In this document: in pieces, positions 35,884 through 45,759 of the stretch
How the letters are laid out: each line of letters starts with the position of its first letter
How positions within the stretch are numbered: position 1 is the first letter of the stretch
Translations under genes and position numbers: made by a program
Assembly: GCF_030159995.1 (NCBI RefSeq)
Contig: NZ_BSNM01000026.1
Coordinates: forward strand, 172,767-236,766
Reading direction: 5' to 3'
DNA from: Litoribrevibacter albus
GTDB lineage: Bacteria; Pseudomonadota; Gammaproteobacteria; Pseudomonadales; Litoribrevibacteraceae
Length of the DNA: 64,000 nt
Notes under the pieces: model-generated
Seen by the model: only the letters and a program-made list of their open reading frames with translations
Databases searched by the model: none
Told to the model about the DNA's origin: nothing

Positions 35884-37257
35884 ATGAAAAAATGGTTGAA
35901 ACCGTTTAAGTATGCAGCAATCGCTGCGTGTGTAAGTCTGGGAGCCACAGCAGTTCAGGCAGAGAAGTTAGGTTATCCAGAGAAAGAAGAGCTGAAGTTC
36001 GGCTTTATCAAACTCACTGACATGGCACCCATCGCGATTGCCTATGAAAAGGGTTACTTCGAAGAGGAAGGTCTTTATGTGACCATTGAAGCGCAGGCCA
36101 ACTGGAAGGTTTTGTTGAACGGCGTGATTGATGGCAGCCTGGATGGCGCACATATGTTGGCAGGTCAGCCTATCGCGGCGACGATGGGCTTCGGAACGAA
36201 AGCAGACATCATTACTCCGTTCTCGATGGACTTAAACGGTAATGGCATCACGGTTTCCAATGAGATTTGGGAGCAAATGAAGCCTCACATTCCTAAGATG
36301 GCTGATGGTCGTCCGGTACACCCAATCAAGGCAGATGCCTTGAAGCCGGTTGTTGAAAAGTACAAATCGGATGGCAAGCCGTTCAACATGGGCATGGTAT
36401 TCCCGGTATCAACCCACAACTATGAGTTGCGCTATTGGTTAGCGGCGGGTGGTATTCACCCAGGTTATTACGCACCGCATAAAGGTGATATTTCAGGGCA
36501 AATCGATGCGGATGCCTTGTTGTCCGTAACCCCGCCACCGCAAATGCCAGCCACTCTGGAAGCCGGTACTATCTATGGTTACTGCGTGGGTGAACCTTGG
36601 AACCAACAAGCCGTATTCAAAGGTATTGGTGTACCGGTTGTTACCGACTATGAGATCTGGAAAGACAACCCGGAAAAAGTATTTGGTATCACTAAGCAGT
36701 TTGCTGAAAAGTATCCGAACACCACCATTCGTTTAACTCGTGCCTTGATTCGTGCGGCGAAGTGGTTGGATGAAAACAACAACGCAAACCGTCCTGCGGC
36801 GGTGAAAATTCTCTCTCAGCCTAACTACGTGGGTGCAGATTACGACGTAATTGCAAACTCTATGACGGGCACCTTTGAATACGAAAAAGGCGACAAGCGT
36901 GACGTGCCGGATTTCAACGTGTTCTTCCGCCACAACGCGACTTACCCATACTACTCAGATGCCATCTGGTATCTAACGCAAATGCGTCGCTGGGGCCAAA
37001 TCAGCGAAGACAAGTCGGATGACTGGTACAAAGACATGGCTAAGAAAGTCTATCGCCCGGACATCTACGAGAAAGCGGCTCAGTCGCTTATCGAAGAAGG
37101 CTTGATGGTATCGAAAGACTTCCCTGATTTCTCAACCGAAGACGGCTACCGCGATCCTCAGACTCACTTCATCGACAACATTGTCTATGACGGCACGAAA
37201 CCGAACGAGTACATCAATAAGTTCAGTATCGGTCTGAAACAAGGTCAGAAGCTGTAA
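35884..37257 (+). CDS. nrtA: Nitrate ABC transporter substrate-binding protein
   Basis: The 457-residue precursor has a signal peptide ending in AVQA (about residue 26). The mature part is a NrtA/NasF-type binding protein: [52 protein letters not shown], the long [20 protein letters not shown] and [17 protein letters not shown]. NasS is a soluble relative, but the clear export signal here points to transport. A TAGGAGC site precedes the ATG. It is the first gene of an nrtABC operon behind an ANTAR-controlled leader. Confidence 0.93.
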   Translation: MKKWLKPFKYAAIAACVSLGATAVQAEKLGYPEKEELKFGFIKLTDMAPIAIAYEKGYFEEEGLYVTIEAQANWKVLLNGVIDGSLDGAHMLAGQPIAATMGFGTKADIITPFSMDLNGNGITVSNEIWEQMKPHIPKMADGRPVHPIKADALKPVVEKYKSDGKPFNMGMVFPVSTHNYELRYWLAAGGIHPGYYAPHKGDISGQIDADALLSVTPPPQMPATLEAGTIYGYCVGEPWNQQAVFKGIGVPVVTDYEIWKDNPEKVFGITKQFAEKYPNTTIRLTRALIRAAKWLDENNNANRPAAVKILSQPNYVGADYDVIANSMTGTFEYEKGDKRDVPDFNVFFRHNATYPYYSDAIWYLTQMRRWGQISEDKSDDWYKDMAKKVYRPDIYEKAAQSLIEEGLMVSKDFPDFSTEDGYRDPQTHFIDNIVYDGTKPNEYINKFSIGLKQGQKL

Positions 37258-37383
37258 TCAGAAAACCATTGCACTTGGCTGTGTGTTTTGGATGAACGCT
37301 GTTCCAAATGAAAGCAGGTGCAAAACGAGAGAGAAGGCTCTTGTCTTCTCTCCGGCAAAAGGGTTGAAACAGGAGTGAATGTT

Positions 37384-38382
37384 ATGTCCAGCACAACATC
37401 CTTAGTTAAAAAACTAGAAGAGCAGTTTGAACTGCCGAATGTCGCTCAAGAGTTCATTAAAAAGAGCGTTCAGTATGTGGGAATTCCAATGATCGGCATC
37501 TTGGTGTTCTTATTTTTGTGGTCCATCGCGGCTCAAAACATTGATACCTCGCTTGGTAAGTTTCCTGGGCCATCGGTGGTGATGGAACAGTTCGGAAATC
37601 TATACGAAGAACATCAAGCCTCCAGAGAAAAAGAAGCTGCGTTCTATGAGCGTCAGGATGAGCGTAATGCCAAGCGTATGGAAGCAGATCCGAATTATGT
37701 GCCGAAGGTGCGAGCGTATACCGGCAAAGAAACCTTCCTTGATCAGATTGTTACCAGCTTAATTACAGTGATGAGTGGCTTCTTGTTAGCTGCGGTCATC
37801 GCCATTCCATTAGGGATCGCCATTGGTCTGAACAAGACTCTGAACACGGCGGTAAACCCAATCATTCAGATCTTTAAACCTGTCTCACCATTAGCCTGGT
37901 TGCCTTTGGTGACGATGGTGGTATCGGCGTTGTATGTCACGCCTGATCCGACCGTACCTAAGTCCTTCTTGAACTCTATGATCACAGTCACCTTGTGTTG
38001 CTTGTGGCCAATGGTGATCAACACCTCGGTGGGTGTGGCATCCATTGACAGTGATCTTGTTAACGTTAGCCGTGTATTGCGTCTACCTGCTCTTAAACAT
38101 GTTCAGAAAATTGTTCTGCCAGCGTCCATTCCAATGATCTTCACCGGTATGCGTCTGTCTCTGGGCATCGCCTGGATGGTACTGATCGCTGCGGAAATGT
38201 TGGCTCAAAACCCTGGCCTTGGAAAGTTTGTTTGGGATGAATTCCAGAACGGTAGCTCAGACTCACTGGGCCGAATCATGGCCGCTGTCATCGTAATTGG
38301 TTTCATCGGTTTCCTTCTTGATCGTTGCATGTTGCAGATCCAGCGCTTCGTCTCTTGGGACAAAGCTTCAGCTGCACGATAG
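37384..38382 (+). CDS. nrtB: Nitrate ABC transporter permease
   Basis: From the ATG at 37384 (AGGAG site, 332 residues) this is a SsuC/NrtB-type permease with about six spans. After the first span there is a charged periplasmic stretch (residues about 75-110), also usual in NrtB. The cytoplasmic coupling loop is visible in SRVLRLPALKHVQKIVLPASIPMIFTGMRLSLG, and the last part is IAWMVLIAAEMLAQNPGLGKFVWDEFQ. It lies between nrtA and the ATPase gene. Confidence 0.93.
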   Translation: MSSTTSLVKKLEEQFELPNVAQEFIKKSVQYVGIPMIGILVFLFLWSIAAQNIDTSLGKFPGPSVVMEQFGNLYEEHQASREKEAAFYERQDERNAKRMEADPNYVPKVRAYTGKETFLDQIVTSLITVMSGFLLAAVIAIPLGIAIGLNKTLNTAVNPIIQIFKPVSPLAWLPLVTMVVSALYVTPDPTVPKSFLNSMITVTLCCLWPMVINTSVGVASIDSDLVNVSRVLRLPALKHVQKIVLPASIPMIFTGMRLSLGIAWMVLIAAEMLAQNPGLGKFVWDEFQNGSSDSLGRIMAAVIVIGFIGFLLDRCMLQIQRFVSWDKASAAR

Positions 38383-38420
38383 TCACCAACCAACGAATTG
38401 AGATAACGGAGAAGAGAACA

Positions 38421-39263
38421 ATGAGCGCACTACTAGATATTTCTCAAATGGACATGGTGTTCGACACACCGAAAGGCCCTTTCACCGCATTGAAAGGCGT
38501 AGATTTAAAAATCAAAAAAGGCGAATTCGTCTCCCTGATCGGTCACTCTGGCTGCGGTAAATCCACCGTATTAAACGTGGTGGCGGGTCTTTATCAAGCG
38601 TCCCAAGGGGGCGTGGTGTTGAACGGAAAAGAAGTCAACGAACCTGGGCCGGATCGCGCCGTGGTGTTCCAGAACCACTCCTTGCTGCCTTGGCTAACTG
38701 CCTACGAAAACGTCGAGTTGGCCGTGAAGCAGGTCTTTGGAAAAGCAAAGAGTAGAGCTGAAGTGAAAGAGTGGGTGGAGCATAACCTCAAATTAGTGCA
38801 CATGGATCACGCCATGCACAAACGCCCGGACGAAATTTCAGGCGGTATGAAGCAACGTGTGGGCATTGCCCGTGCCTTAGCCATGCAGCCGGAGATTCTA
38901 TTGATGGATGAGCCGTTTGGTGCATTGGATGCCCTGACTCGTTCACACATGCAGGACTCGTTGATGGAGATTCAGAACGAACTCAACAACACCGTGATCA
39001 TGATTACTCACGATGTCGATGAAGCAGTGTTGCTGTCGGATCGCATTGTGATGATGACCAACGGCCCGGCTGCAACGGTAGGTGAGATTCTCGATGTCAC
39101 CCTAGAGCGTCCACGTGATCGCTTGGCATTAGCGGAAGACGCGGAATACAACCGTCTGCGCTCTGAAGTGCTCAAGTTCTTGTACGAGAAACAACGAAAA
39201 GTTGAGCACATCAGTAAGGCTGCTGCCGCGAAGAAAGAGCAAAAAGCAGAAGAGGTGGCTTAG
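38421..39263 (+). CDS. nrtC: Nitrate ABC transporter ATP-binding protein
   Basis: The 280-residue ATPase starts at 38421 with a GGAGAAGAG site. Walker A is GHSGCGKST (about residues 45-53), the Q-loop follows VVFQNHSLLPW, the ABC signature is ISGGMKQRVGIARALA, Walker B is ILLMDEPFGALD, and the H-loop is MITHDVDEA. It is a single domain, like NrtD of cyanobacteria or NasD of Klebsiella; it lacks the binding-protein-like extension of cyanobacterial NrtC. A homodimer would therefore drive transport. Confidence 0.92.
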   Translation: MSALLDISQMDMVFDTPKGPFTALKGVDLKIKKGEFVSLIGHSGCGKSTVLNVVAGLYQASQGGVVLNGKEVNEPGPDRAVVFQNHSLLPWLTAYENVELAVKQVFGKAKSRAEVKEWVEHNLKLVHMDHAMHKRPDEISGGMKQRVGIARALAMQPEILLMDEPFGALDALTRSHMQDSLMEIQNELNNTVIMITHDVDEAVLLSDRIVMMTNGPAATVGEILDVTLERPRDRLALAEDAEYNRLRSEVLKFLYEKQRKVEHISKAAAAKKEQKAEEVA

Positions 39264-39435
39264 ACGAGGTCACCTGGAATAGGTCGCCTAGGGCAAGTAA
39301 GGGAAGGTAACAAGGATAAATTGTGCACCGTGATCAACAGAAGTCATTGGCACTGTTTAGCCGAGAACGTTAAACAACAAAACCAACTAGCAATTAAAAA
39401 GTAAAAACAACTCATAAGCACTTGGAGAAGCGTAA

Positions 39436-40683
39436 ATGAAAGCGTATTCACAAAACACTAAAGTGAAGCAAACCAAAGTTAATCTTCTTGGGTTAGCCGT
39501 AGCGGCTGTCATGGCAGGTCAGGCATCTGCCGTGTCTGCCGACTTGGGCAGCGACATTACCGATGCTTTCAAAAACGGTAAGGCGTACGGTGATTTTCGT
39601 CTTAGATATGAAACGGTAGATTCTGAAACAGCCAATAAAGATAAAGCTGAAGGGCTAACACTACGATCTCGTCTTGGGTATAACACTGGTGAAGTACAAG
39701 GTGTCTCGGCAACTATTGAATTTGAAGATTCGCGCGTCGTAGCTGGCATTGATGATTATAACGATACCAACGGTCATAACGGCAGTAATGAAGTGATTGC
39801 AGATCCTGAAACCACCGAGATGGATCAAGGGTATATCCAATATAAAAATGACATGGTAACTACAAAGCTTGGTCGCCAAGTATTAACTCTGGATAACCAT
39901 CGTTTTGTCGGGCATGTAGGCTGGAGACAAGATCGTCAGACATTTGATGCAGGCACTATCAAGTTGACGCCAATGAAGAACCTGACCGCTGAATACGCCT
40001 ACTTGATGCAGCGAAATCGTATCTTTGGTGAAGAGAAAGACCTGGACTCTAAAGATCACCTATTCAATATTGGCTATAAAACCCCGTTCGGTAAGGCCAC
40101 TGCGTATGCTTACCTTTTAGAAGAAGATAACGCATCCGAAAAATCGTATGACACTTATGGTCTTCGTTTTTCAGGCAAAACTGAAATCAACTCAGATCTT
40201 AAAGCCCTATACACGGCCGAATACGCACAGCAAGACTTCTCTGAAGAAGGGAAGGATGATCGTGACGCTGATTATATGAATCTTGAAGCAGGTGCCGAAT
40301 TCAAAGGCGTAACGGCAACCTTGGGTTATGAAGTATTGGGTTCTGATGACGGTGCTTATGGCTTCTCAACGCCTTTGGCGACATTACACAAGTTCAACGG
40401 TTGGGCCGATCAGTTCTTAGGTACACCAGCACAAGGTTTGGTGGACATGTCTGTGAGCGTCAGCGGTAAGTTAGCTGGTGTAAAACTGATGGCGGTATAT
40501 CACGAGTTTGAAGCCGACGAAGAGTCAAATGGAGTGGATGATCTGGGCAGCGAAGTGGATTTTCTCGTGGCTAAGAAGTTCAGCGACAACTACTCCGGTG
40601 GTTTCAAGTATGCCGCTTACTCAGCGGGTGATACCAAAGCTGATACCGACAAAGCATGGTTGTGGGTGAGTGCGAAATTCTAA
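39436..40683 (+). CDS. Outer-membrane porin, nitrate-cluster type
   Basis: The 415-residue precursor carries a signal peptide (LLGLAVAAVMAGQASAVSA) after a basic N-region and ends in an aromatic residue (WLWVSAKF), as outer-membrane barrels do. Repeated amphipathic strands such as AYGDFRLRYETV, GLTLRSRLGY, SATIEFEDSR and YLMQRNRIFGEEKDL resemble the alginate-export/OprD-like porin group often found with nitrate genes. It is strongly similar along its whole length to the porin at 47556-48812. It follows the nrt operon by 172 nt. The likely task is passage of nitrate or another small anion. Confidence 0.75.
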   Translation: MKAYSQNTKVKQTKVNLLGLAVAAVMAGQASAVSADLGSDITDAFKNGKAYGDFRLRYETVDSETANKDKAEGLTLRSRLGYNTGEVQGVSATIEFEDSRVVAGIDDYNDTNGHNGSNEVIADPETTEMDQGYIQYKNDMVTTKLGRQVLTLDNHRFVGHVGWRQDRQTFDAGTIKLTPMKNLTAEYAYLMQRNRIFGEEKDLDSKDHLFNIGYKTPFGKATAYAYLLEEDNASEKSYDTYGLRFSGKTEINSDLKALYTAEYAQQDFSEEGKDDRDADYMNLEAGAEFKGVTATLGYEVLGSDDGAYGFSTPLATLHKFNGWADQFLGTPAQGLVDMSVSVSGKLAGVKLMAVYHEFEADEESNGVDDLGSEVDFLVAKKFSDNYSGGFKYAAYSAGDTKADTDKAWLWVSAKF

Positions 40684-40735
40684 GTCGTGCTGATCTGAGT
40701 TCTTAAAACAGAACTGCACAAGAGTTTAAGAAGTA

Positions 40736-40839
40736 CTATCAAGTGACTTGAAGATAACTGAAGCAACACCGGTACTTAGTACGCGAGTGCCACGCAACTA
40801 AGTATTGGTGGGTGTATGTGCCATAGGGTCACTTGATAG
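40736..40839 (+). promoter_or_regulatory. Nested 104-nt inverted-repeat structure
   Basis: An outer 12-bp perfect pair (CTATCAAGTGAC 40736-40747, GTCACTTGATAG 40828-40839) encloses a 14-bp stem (CACCGGTACTTAGT 40767-40780 with ACTAAGTATTGGTG 40797-40810, two wobbles). Inside that, a small GCG/CGC hairpin spans 40783-40795. No T-run follows. It ends 36 nt before the oxidoreductase gene, so it may be a structured leader; I do not recognise it as a known riboswitch. Confidence 0.5.
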
Positions 40840-40875
40840 GTTTCCGTTGGATAGTAAACGCTGTATGTGACCGTG

Positions 40876-42960
40876 ATGACCAGTTCAAGTATTTCGCTCA
40901 AAGATGTAGATGTATTTGATGCTTCTGATGTGGACGCTTTAGCAAGCACAGAAGTACAGCCAGTCGATGCTTTGGCATCGCAGTTTACTCAACGCGTTGT
41001 GGTAATTGGTTCCGGGCCAGTGGGGATGCGCTTTGTTAAAGAGCTGTTAAAGCGTCATCCGTTAGCCAATATTCAACTGTTTGGTAATGAACCGTTCCAA
41101 CCTTATAACCGTGTTCAGCTTTCCGCGTTGTTGGCGGGGGAGGTCTCACGGGATGACATTGACTTGTCGTTACCAACTGCTGATACGCATCCTAATTTTG
41201 AATACATCATCGCTACCGTCAAAGCCGTGGATACGGAACAGAAAACGCTGGTGGATGCGAACGGCACAAGCCATTCCTATGATCGACTCGTCTTTGCTAC
41301 TGGAGCCCGAGCCCATGTGCCGAATATTCCTGGTGTGGAGCAAAGCGGTGTCTATACCTTTCGAAATTTAAAAGACACAGAATTCTTATACGCACGCGTT
41401 GCAAGTGCCCGCCATGTGGTGGTGGTCGGCGGTGGCCTACTTGGTCTGGAAGCTGCGCGTGCTTTGTCTCGTCTCAATACCAAAGTGACCTTGGTACAGC
41501 AGGCATCGCGGCTGATGAATCGTCAACTGGACGACCGTGCCGCAGAGATGCTTCAAGATCAAGTAGAAGCCTTGGGCATTCGGGTGATTACCTGTTCCGG
41601 TGTCCGCGCAATCCATTCTGCTCAATACGGTGTACCGGGTCGGAGCAGCGTGATCGGGGTCACCACCTATTACGGTGAAGATATTGAATGCGACACTGTC
41701 GTGCTGTGCGCGGGCATTAAACCGAATATCGAATTAGCCCGAGAAGCCAAGCTCAAAGTGGCTAATGGCATCGTGGTAAATGATGACCTTCAAACTTCAG
41801 ACTCTTCTGTCTATGCCATCGGTGAGTGCTGTGAACACCAGGGTGCCACTTATGGCTTGGTGAATCCCGGCCTTGAACAAGCGGCGGTCGCAGCGGATGT
41901 CATTGCGGGTGGTTTTTCGAAATATTTGGGGTCGCTGACCGTTAGCAGATTGAAAGTGGTCGGACAAAAAGTCTACAGCATGGGCGATGTTACCGAGTTG
42001 GTGCGGCGTCCCTTCCAGACTGTGGTTTGCTATGAAGATTCACGTCTGGGCATTTACCGAAAATTTGTGTTCTTCAAAGGCAAGCTGATTGGTGCTCTAG
42101 CCTTTGGGGATTGGCCAGAACTGAATCGGGTACAAGAAGCCTTTAAGCAAGGTCGCACCGTCTATCCCTGGCAGTTGATTACGTTCCGGCTAACTGGCCG
42201 ATTGTGGGTCAATGAACAAGCGGAAGAGATCATAAAATGGCCCTTTGAAACCGTGGTGTGTCAGTGCAATAACGTCACTCAGGGCGAACTAACTCACCAA
42301 TTGGCTTCGGGGTGTCAGTCTGTTGCAGATTTATCGATGGAAACCGGTGCTGGCAGCGTCTGTGGTTCTTGCAAACCGCTGCTGGGGCAATTAGTTGAAC
42401 AGTATTCCGGTGACACGGCGGAACGTGAAAAAGAAAGCGGTTGGCTGCCTGTGTTATTCGGCAGTGTGATGGCTGTGTTGTTAGCGTTGATGATGGTGTT
42501 CCAGCCTGAGTCGCAGGTGGCGAACAGTGTCCAGCAACAAACGTGGTTTGAACACATCTGGAATGATGGATTCTGGAAACAGGTAACCGGTTTTTCCTTA
42601 TTGGGCTTGACGTTCATCGGCTTGATTATGTCTTTACGGAAACGCTTTGGCTGGCATTGGATGGGCCAGTTTTCCCATTGGCGAACGTTGCATACGGTGT
42701 TGGGCATGGTATGTGTCGCGCTGTTGATCTTCCATACCGGGTTTCATCTCGGAGCCAACTTGAATCTACTACTGATGGTGAATTTCTTAGCGGTGATTGC
42801 CTTGGGATCTATGGCAGGAGGCGTCGTTGCACTTAGTCATGCATTGCCTTCCTCGATAGCGATGACCTTCCGAAAGCTCTGGACCTGGTTACATATTCTG
42901 GTGACGTGGCCGCTGCCTGCGTTGTTATCCATTCACATCTTGTCTGTGTATTACTTTTAG
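40876..42960 (+). CDS. FAD/NAD oxidoreductase - BFD [2Fe-2S] - cytochrome b-like membrane fusion
   Basis: The product has 694 residues from the ATG at 40876 (a GTG three codons earlier is possible). Residues about 35-410 are a NirB/NasB-like FAD/NAD(P)H domain (VVVIGSGPVGMRF, PYNRVQLSALL, HVVVVGGGLLGLEAARAL, VYAIGECCEHQG). Residues about 455-505 form a BFD-like [2Fe-2S] domain (VCQCNNVTQGE, CGSCKPLLGQL). The last 170 residues have about five spans with paired histidines (LHTVLGM, IFHTGFHLG, LHILVTW, LSIHILSVYYF), suggesting b-type haem. It could pass electrons between the cytoplasmic nicotinamide pool and the membrane or the multihaem cytochrome encoded 27 nt downstream. I do not know a characterised protein of this layout. 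Confidence 0.8.
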   Translation: MTSSSISLKDVDVFDASDVDALASTEVQPVDALASQFTQRVVVIGSGPVGMRFVKELLKRHPLANIQLFGNEPFQPYNRVQLSALLAGEVSRDDIDLSLPTADTHPNFEYIIATVKAVDTEQKTLVDANGTSHSYDRLVFATGARAHVPNIPGVEQSGVYTFRNLKDTEFLYARVASARHVVVVGGGLLGLEAARALSRLNTKVTLVQQASRLMNRQLDDRAAEMLQDQVEALGIRVITCSGVRAIHSAQYGVPGRSSVIGVTTYYGEDIECDTVVLCAGIKPNIELAREAKLKVANGIVVNDDLQTSDSSVYAIGECCEHQGATYGLVNPGLEQAAVAADVIAGGFSKYLGSLTVSRLKVVGQKVYSMGDVTELVRRPFQTVVCYEDSRLGIYRKFVFFKGKLIGALAFGDWPELNRVQEAFKQGRTVYPWQLITFRLTGRLWVNEQAEEIIKWPFETVVCQCNNVTQGELTHQLASGCQSVADLSMETGAGSVCGSCKPLLGQLVEQYSGDTAEREKESGWLPVLFGSVMAVLLALMMVFQPESQVANSVQQQTWFEHIWNDGFWKQVTGFSLLGLTFIGLIMSLRKRFGWHWMGQFSHWRTLHTVLGMVCVALLIFHTGFHLGANLNLLLMVNFLAVIALGSMAGGVVALSHALPSSIAMTFRKLWTWLHILVTWPLPALLSIHILSVYYF

Positions 42961-42987
42961 CGAGAAGACGGTAGCGGAGAAGACGAA

Positions 42988-44442
42988 ATGAAGAAGTGGT
43001 TATGGATTTTTTGGGTACTTATTACGCTGTCAGTCACCGGCTTTTATGGCTATAAAATGACCCTGGACGAAGACAAGTCGGAGTTGTTGATTGGTGATGC
43101 GACTCACGGCCATTTCCAAATTGAACTGGCTTGTGAATCCTGTCATACCGAACCCTTTGGCGGACAGGAAGTGATACAGACTGCCTGTACTAATTGCCAT
43201 CAGCAAGAACTCAAAGACGCCCATGATTCGCATCCGAAAAAGAAATTTACTGATCCTCGTAATGCGGATCTCTTGCAAGTGATTGATGCCCGCTATTGTG
43301 TCAGTTGCCATACCGAACATCAGGAAGAACAAACCCAGGATATGGGGCTTACCCTGCCAACGGATTATTGCTTCCACTGTCACCAATCCGTGGGTGAAGA
43401 ACGTCCTAGTCACAAGGATTTACCCTTTGATTCCTGTGCCTCGTCAGGCTGTCACAACTACCACGACAACAAAGCCTTGTATGAATCCTTTCTGGTGGCG
43501 AACAGTGGTGGCGAATGGATCAAACACTTGGATGAGATTAATGCAAACCGCCCGGCCCCTAATGCAGCGGCTTCTATCGCTCCTGAACTAATAGCTCCTG
43601 AACTAATAGCTTCTAAATTCATAGCTTCTAAATTAATCGCCTCTGAATCGGCTGTCACTGAAAAAGCAAGCTCTGCGATCAACGCATTGTTTGCAGAGAA
43701 AATGGCCGAGCATCCTGACATCAATAACCACTGGCAAGCCAGCGCTCATGAGCAAGCGGGAATGTCATGCGGCGGTTGTCATCTGACCGGAGCCAGTACG
43801 AACGAGCAGACCTCTTTGGCGGCCGCCTGGATTGAAAAACCGGGTGTCGAGCAATGTCAAAGCTGCCATCAAAAAGAGGCCAAAGGTTTTCTTGAAGGTA
43901 AGCACGGAATGAAGCTGGCTCAGGGCTATATTGCCAAGATCTCAGAAATGTCATCAGAGCATTCAGGGCTGTCTTTTTCTGAGCTGGTTCAAGACAACCA
44001 ACATGGGTGCAACAGCTGCCACGGCGCGCACTCTTTTGATACCAAATACGCCGCCACAGAAGCCTGTTTATCCTGCCATACCGATGAACATTCGCAGAAC
44101 TTCAACACATCGCCACATGCTTTGTTAAAAGACAACGTGCTGGAAGGCAGTCTTGCTGCGGCTTCGCAAGTAACTTGCGCGACTTGTCACCTGCCAAGGG
44201 TAAAAGAGAAACAAGCTGGCACAGAAGTTGTTCGTGTAGAACATAACCAGAACCTGAATCTTCGACCTAATGAAAAGATGATTCGGAGTGTCTGTATGGA
44301 TTGTCATAATTTGGAATTTTCCATTGATGCCTTGGCTGATGAGACGCTCATTCAAAGCAACTTTAATGGTAAACCTGGCAAGCACATTGAATCCATTGAT
44401 TGGGCTTTAAAGCGTGATCAAAAGAAGGCTAAGAAAGAATAA
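42988..44442 (+). CDS. Membrane-anchored multihaem cytochrome c
   Basis: The 484-residue protein has one N-terminal span (LWIFWVLITLSVTGFYGY) and no obvious cleavage site. Ten CxxCH motifs are visible (CESCH, CTNCH, CVSCH, CFHCH, CGGCH, CQSCH, CNSCH, CLSCH, CATCH, CMDCH), plus one CASSGCH (Cx4CH), giving eleven possible haem c sites. Spacing suggests a cytochrome c3/NapC-NrfH-related periplasmic electron carrier. Residues about 198-222 are a low-complexity linker of five-residue repeats coded by 15-nt DNA repeats, dividing the protein into two haem domains. It lies directly behind the FAD/cytochrome b fusion gene, its likely redox partner. Confidence 0.88.
   Translation: MKKWLWIFWVLITLSVTGFYGYKMTLDEDKSELLIGDATHGHFQIELACESCHTEPFGGQEVIQTACTNCHQQELKDAHDSHPKKKFTDPRNADLLQVIDARYCVSCHTEHQEEQTQDMGLTLPTDYCFHCHQSVGEERPSHKDLPFDSCASSGCHNYHDNKALYESFLVANSGGEWIKHLDEINANRPAPNAAASIAPELIAPELIASKFIASKLIASESAVTEKASSAINALFAEKMAEHPDINNHWQASAHEQAGMSCGGCHLTGASTNEQTSLAAAWIEKPGVEQCQSCHQKEAKGFLEGKHGMKLAQGYIAKISEMSSEHSGLSFSELVQDNQHGCNSCHGAHSFDTKYAATEACLSCHTDEHSQNFNTSPHALLKDNVLEGSLAAASQVTCATCHLPRVKEKQAGTEVVRVEHNQNLNLRPNEKMIRSVCMDCHNLEFSIDALADETLIQSNFNGKPGKHIESIDWALKRDQKKAKKE
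43579..43653 (+). repeat. Five 15-nt tandem repeats inside the cytochrome gene
   Basis: GCTCCTGAACTAATA occurs twice (43579, 43594), followed by two GCTTCTAAATT variants (43609, 43624) and a diverged fifth unit (43639). They encode APELI, APELI, ASKFI, ASKLI, ASESA, a linker between the two haem domains. Confidence 0.85.
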
Positions 44443-44676
44443 GAAACACTGGATCGGCTAAATAAAACGAAACCGAAGAAACAACACAATAACTATAAAA
44501 GGGTAACTCATTACCCAATGCAGCCTGAAGAGAGGAACTAAGTCATAGCTTCTCGATTAGAGAATGATTTATCCCAGGTTGCCGGAGTGAAAACGGATTT
44601 CAACGGGCTCATAGAAGTTCATGAAATACCCATAACTGATTAGCACATTAGAACGATTTGCACTGATGAGGAAGCA

Positions 44677-45276
44677 ATGATGAAGAAACTAATGAAAGGC
44701 AAAGCAATCAAGTTTGCACTCACGGCCAGCGTTGCTGCAGCGGCGTTATCCATAACGGGCTGTGGAGAAACCGAAGCAAGCAAAGGCATTGAACCTAAGT
44801 TATACACAGACTCTTTGTTTGCGGTAATGAAAGCCGATCGAACCAACTACACCAAGTACATCATTAAACGTTTAGGGCCAAACGGTGTGGGTGCCATTAA
44901 ACCGGATGAACACTGGCAGGATATTGAAAACGGTGCCTTGCTCCCTGCTCAGATGTTCCGTGCCGGTGCCGAAGCGGTCGCCGAAATGACGGACAAGTTC
45001 ACTTATTCCTTGCAATCAAACTGGCCGATTAATTCCCAGAATGCACCGAAAACCGCTGTTGAAAAAGAAGGACTTGATTTCATTGCGGCGAATCCGGGAG
45101 AGAACTTCTATGGCGAAGAAACCTTGGGCGATACAACCTATTTCACAGCGGTTTACCCTGACGTAGCCGTGTCGGAAGCCTGCACCAGTTGTCATAACAA
45201 ACATAAAGATTCCCCTAAGACCGACTTCAAGATTGGGGAAGTGATGGGTGGGGTGGTGATCCGCGTCCCTCTTTAA
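44677..45276 (+). CDS. Haem-binding DUF3365 (Tll0287-like) lipoprotein
   Basis: The 199-residue precursor has a lipoprotein signal peptide with lipobox SITGC, so it is a periplasm-facing lipoprotein. The domain is of the DUF3365/Tll0287-like type: a helix with YIIKRL, an AEMTDKFTYSLQSNWPIN strand region, and CTSCHNKH close to the end, which would hold one c-type haem. Related domains are redox or signal sensors. The 234-nt gap upstream contains a GGGTAA/TTACCC hairpin (44499-44514) and no gene. Confidence 0.75.
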   Translation: MMKKLMKGKAIKFALTASVAAAALSITGCGETEASKGIEPKLYTDSLFAVMKADRTNYTKYIIKRLGPNGVGAIKPDEHWQDIENGALLPAQMFRAGAEAVAEMTDKFTYSLQSNWPINSQNAPKTAVEKEGLDFIAANPGENFYGEETLGDTTYFTAVYPDVAVSEACTSCHNKHKDSPKTDFKIGEVMGGVVIRVPL

Positions 45277-45371
45277 AGCGCTGTCAGTACTTATGAGCGA
45301 GGTCTGAATAAGGAGGGTTGTTCAGAAAAGCCAGGATGGCTTGCCTTAACTCATGAGTAGGAGAATATCTT

Positions 45372-45716
45372 ATGGAAAAGAGCAGTAAACGCTTACGACA
45401 GAAATCCATTGGACAACTAGGGTTAGTAAGCTTGGCCGTACTTTTTTTGTCGGCCTGTGGTAATCCCGAGCTGGAATTGGGTGAGCAAATCTATAGTGGC
45501 ACCTGTAAAGCCTGTCATGCCGGTGGCATTAACGGTGCGCCTATTTTGGGAAATAAAAAAATGTGGTCAAAACGGGCGCCTCAAGGTGTTCCGACCTTAG
45601 TGCAACATGCCAGTAACGGCTATGGCCTGATGCCTGCCAAGGGGGGTAATACCAGTCTTAACGAACAAGACATTACCGCCGCAGTGAAGTTTATGTTGAG
45701 CAGATTAGAGCAGTAG
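45372..45716 (+). CDS. Small cytochrome c lipoprotein (c5-like)
   Basis: The 114-residue precursor has a lipoprotein signal (LSAC). The mature part is a class I cytochrome c: GEQIYSGTCKACHAGG binds haem, and the distal Met is probably in NGYGLMPAKGG. This last stretch and the compact size resemble cytochrome c5. It lies between the DUF3365 gene and the haemoglobin gene, so it may carry electrons between the multihaem protein and a further partner. Confidence 0.85.
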   Translation: MEKSSKRLRQKSIGQLGLVSLAVLFLSACGNPELELGEQIYSGTCKACHAGGINGAPILGNKKMWSKRAPQGVPTLVQHASNGYGLMPAKGGNTSLNEQDITAAVKFMLSRLEQ

Positions 45717-45759
45717 CCTGGTTGAGACCGAACGATTAAAACAATGATGAGGAAATACT

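Noticed and set aside
35884..37257. nrtA as the missing NasS sensor
   Set aside because: It has a clear signal peptide and is followed by permease and ATPase genes; NasS is leaderless.
39349..39365. TGGCACTGTTTAGC as a sigma-54 promoter for the first porin
   Set aside because: Only 9 nt separate GG and GC; sigma-54 promoters need 10.
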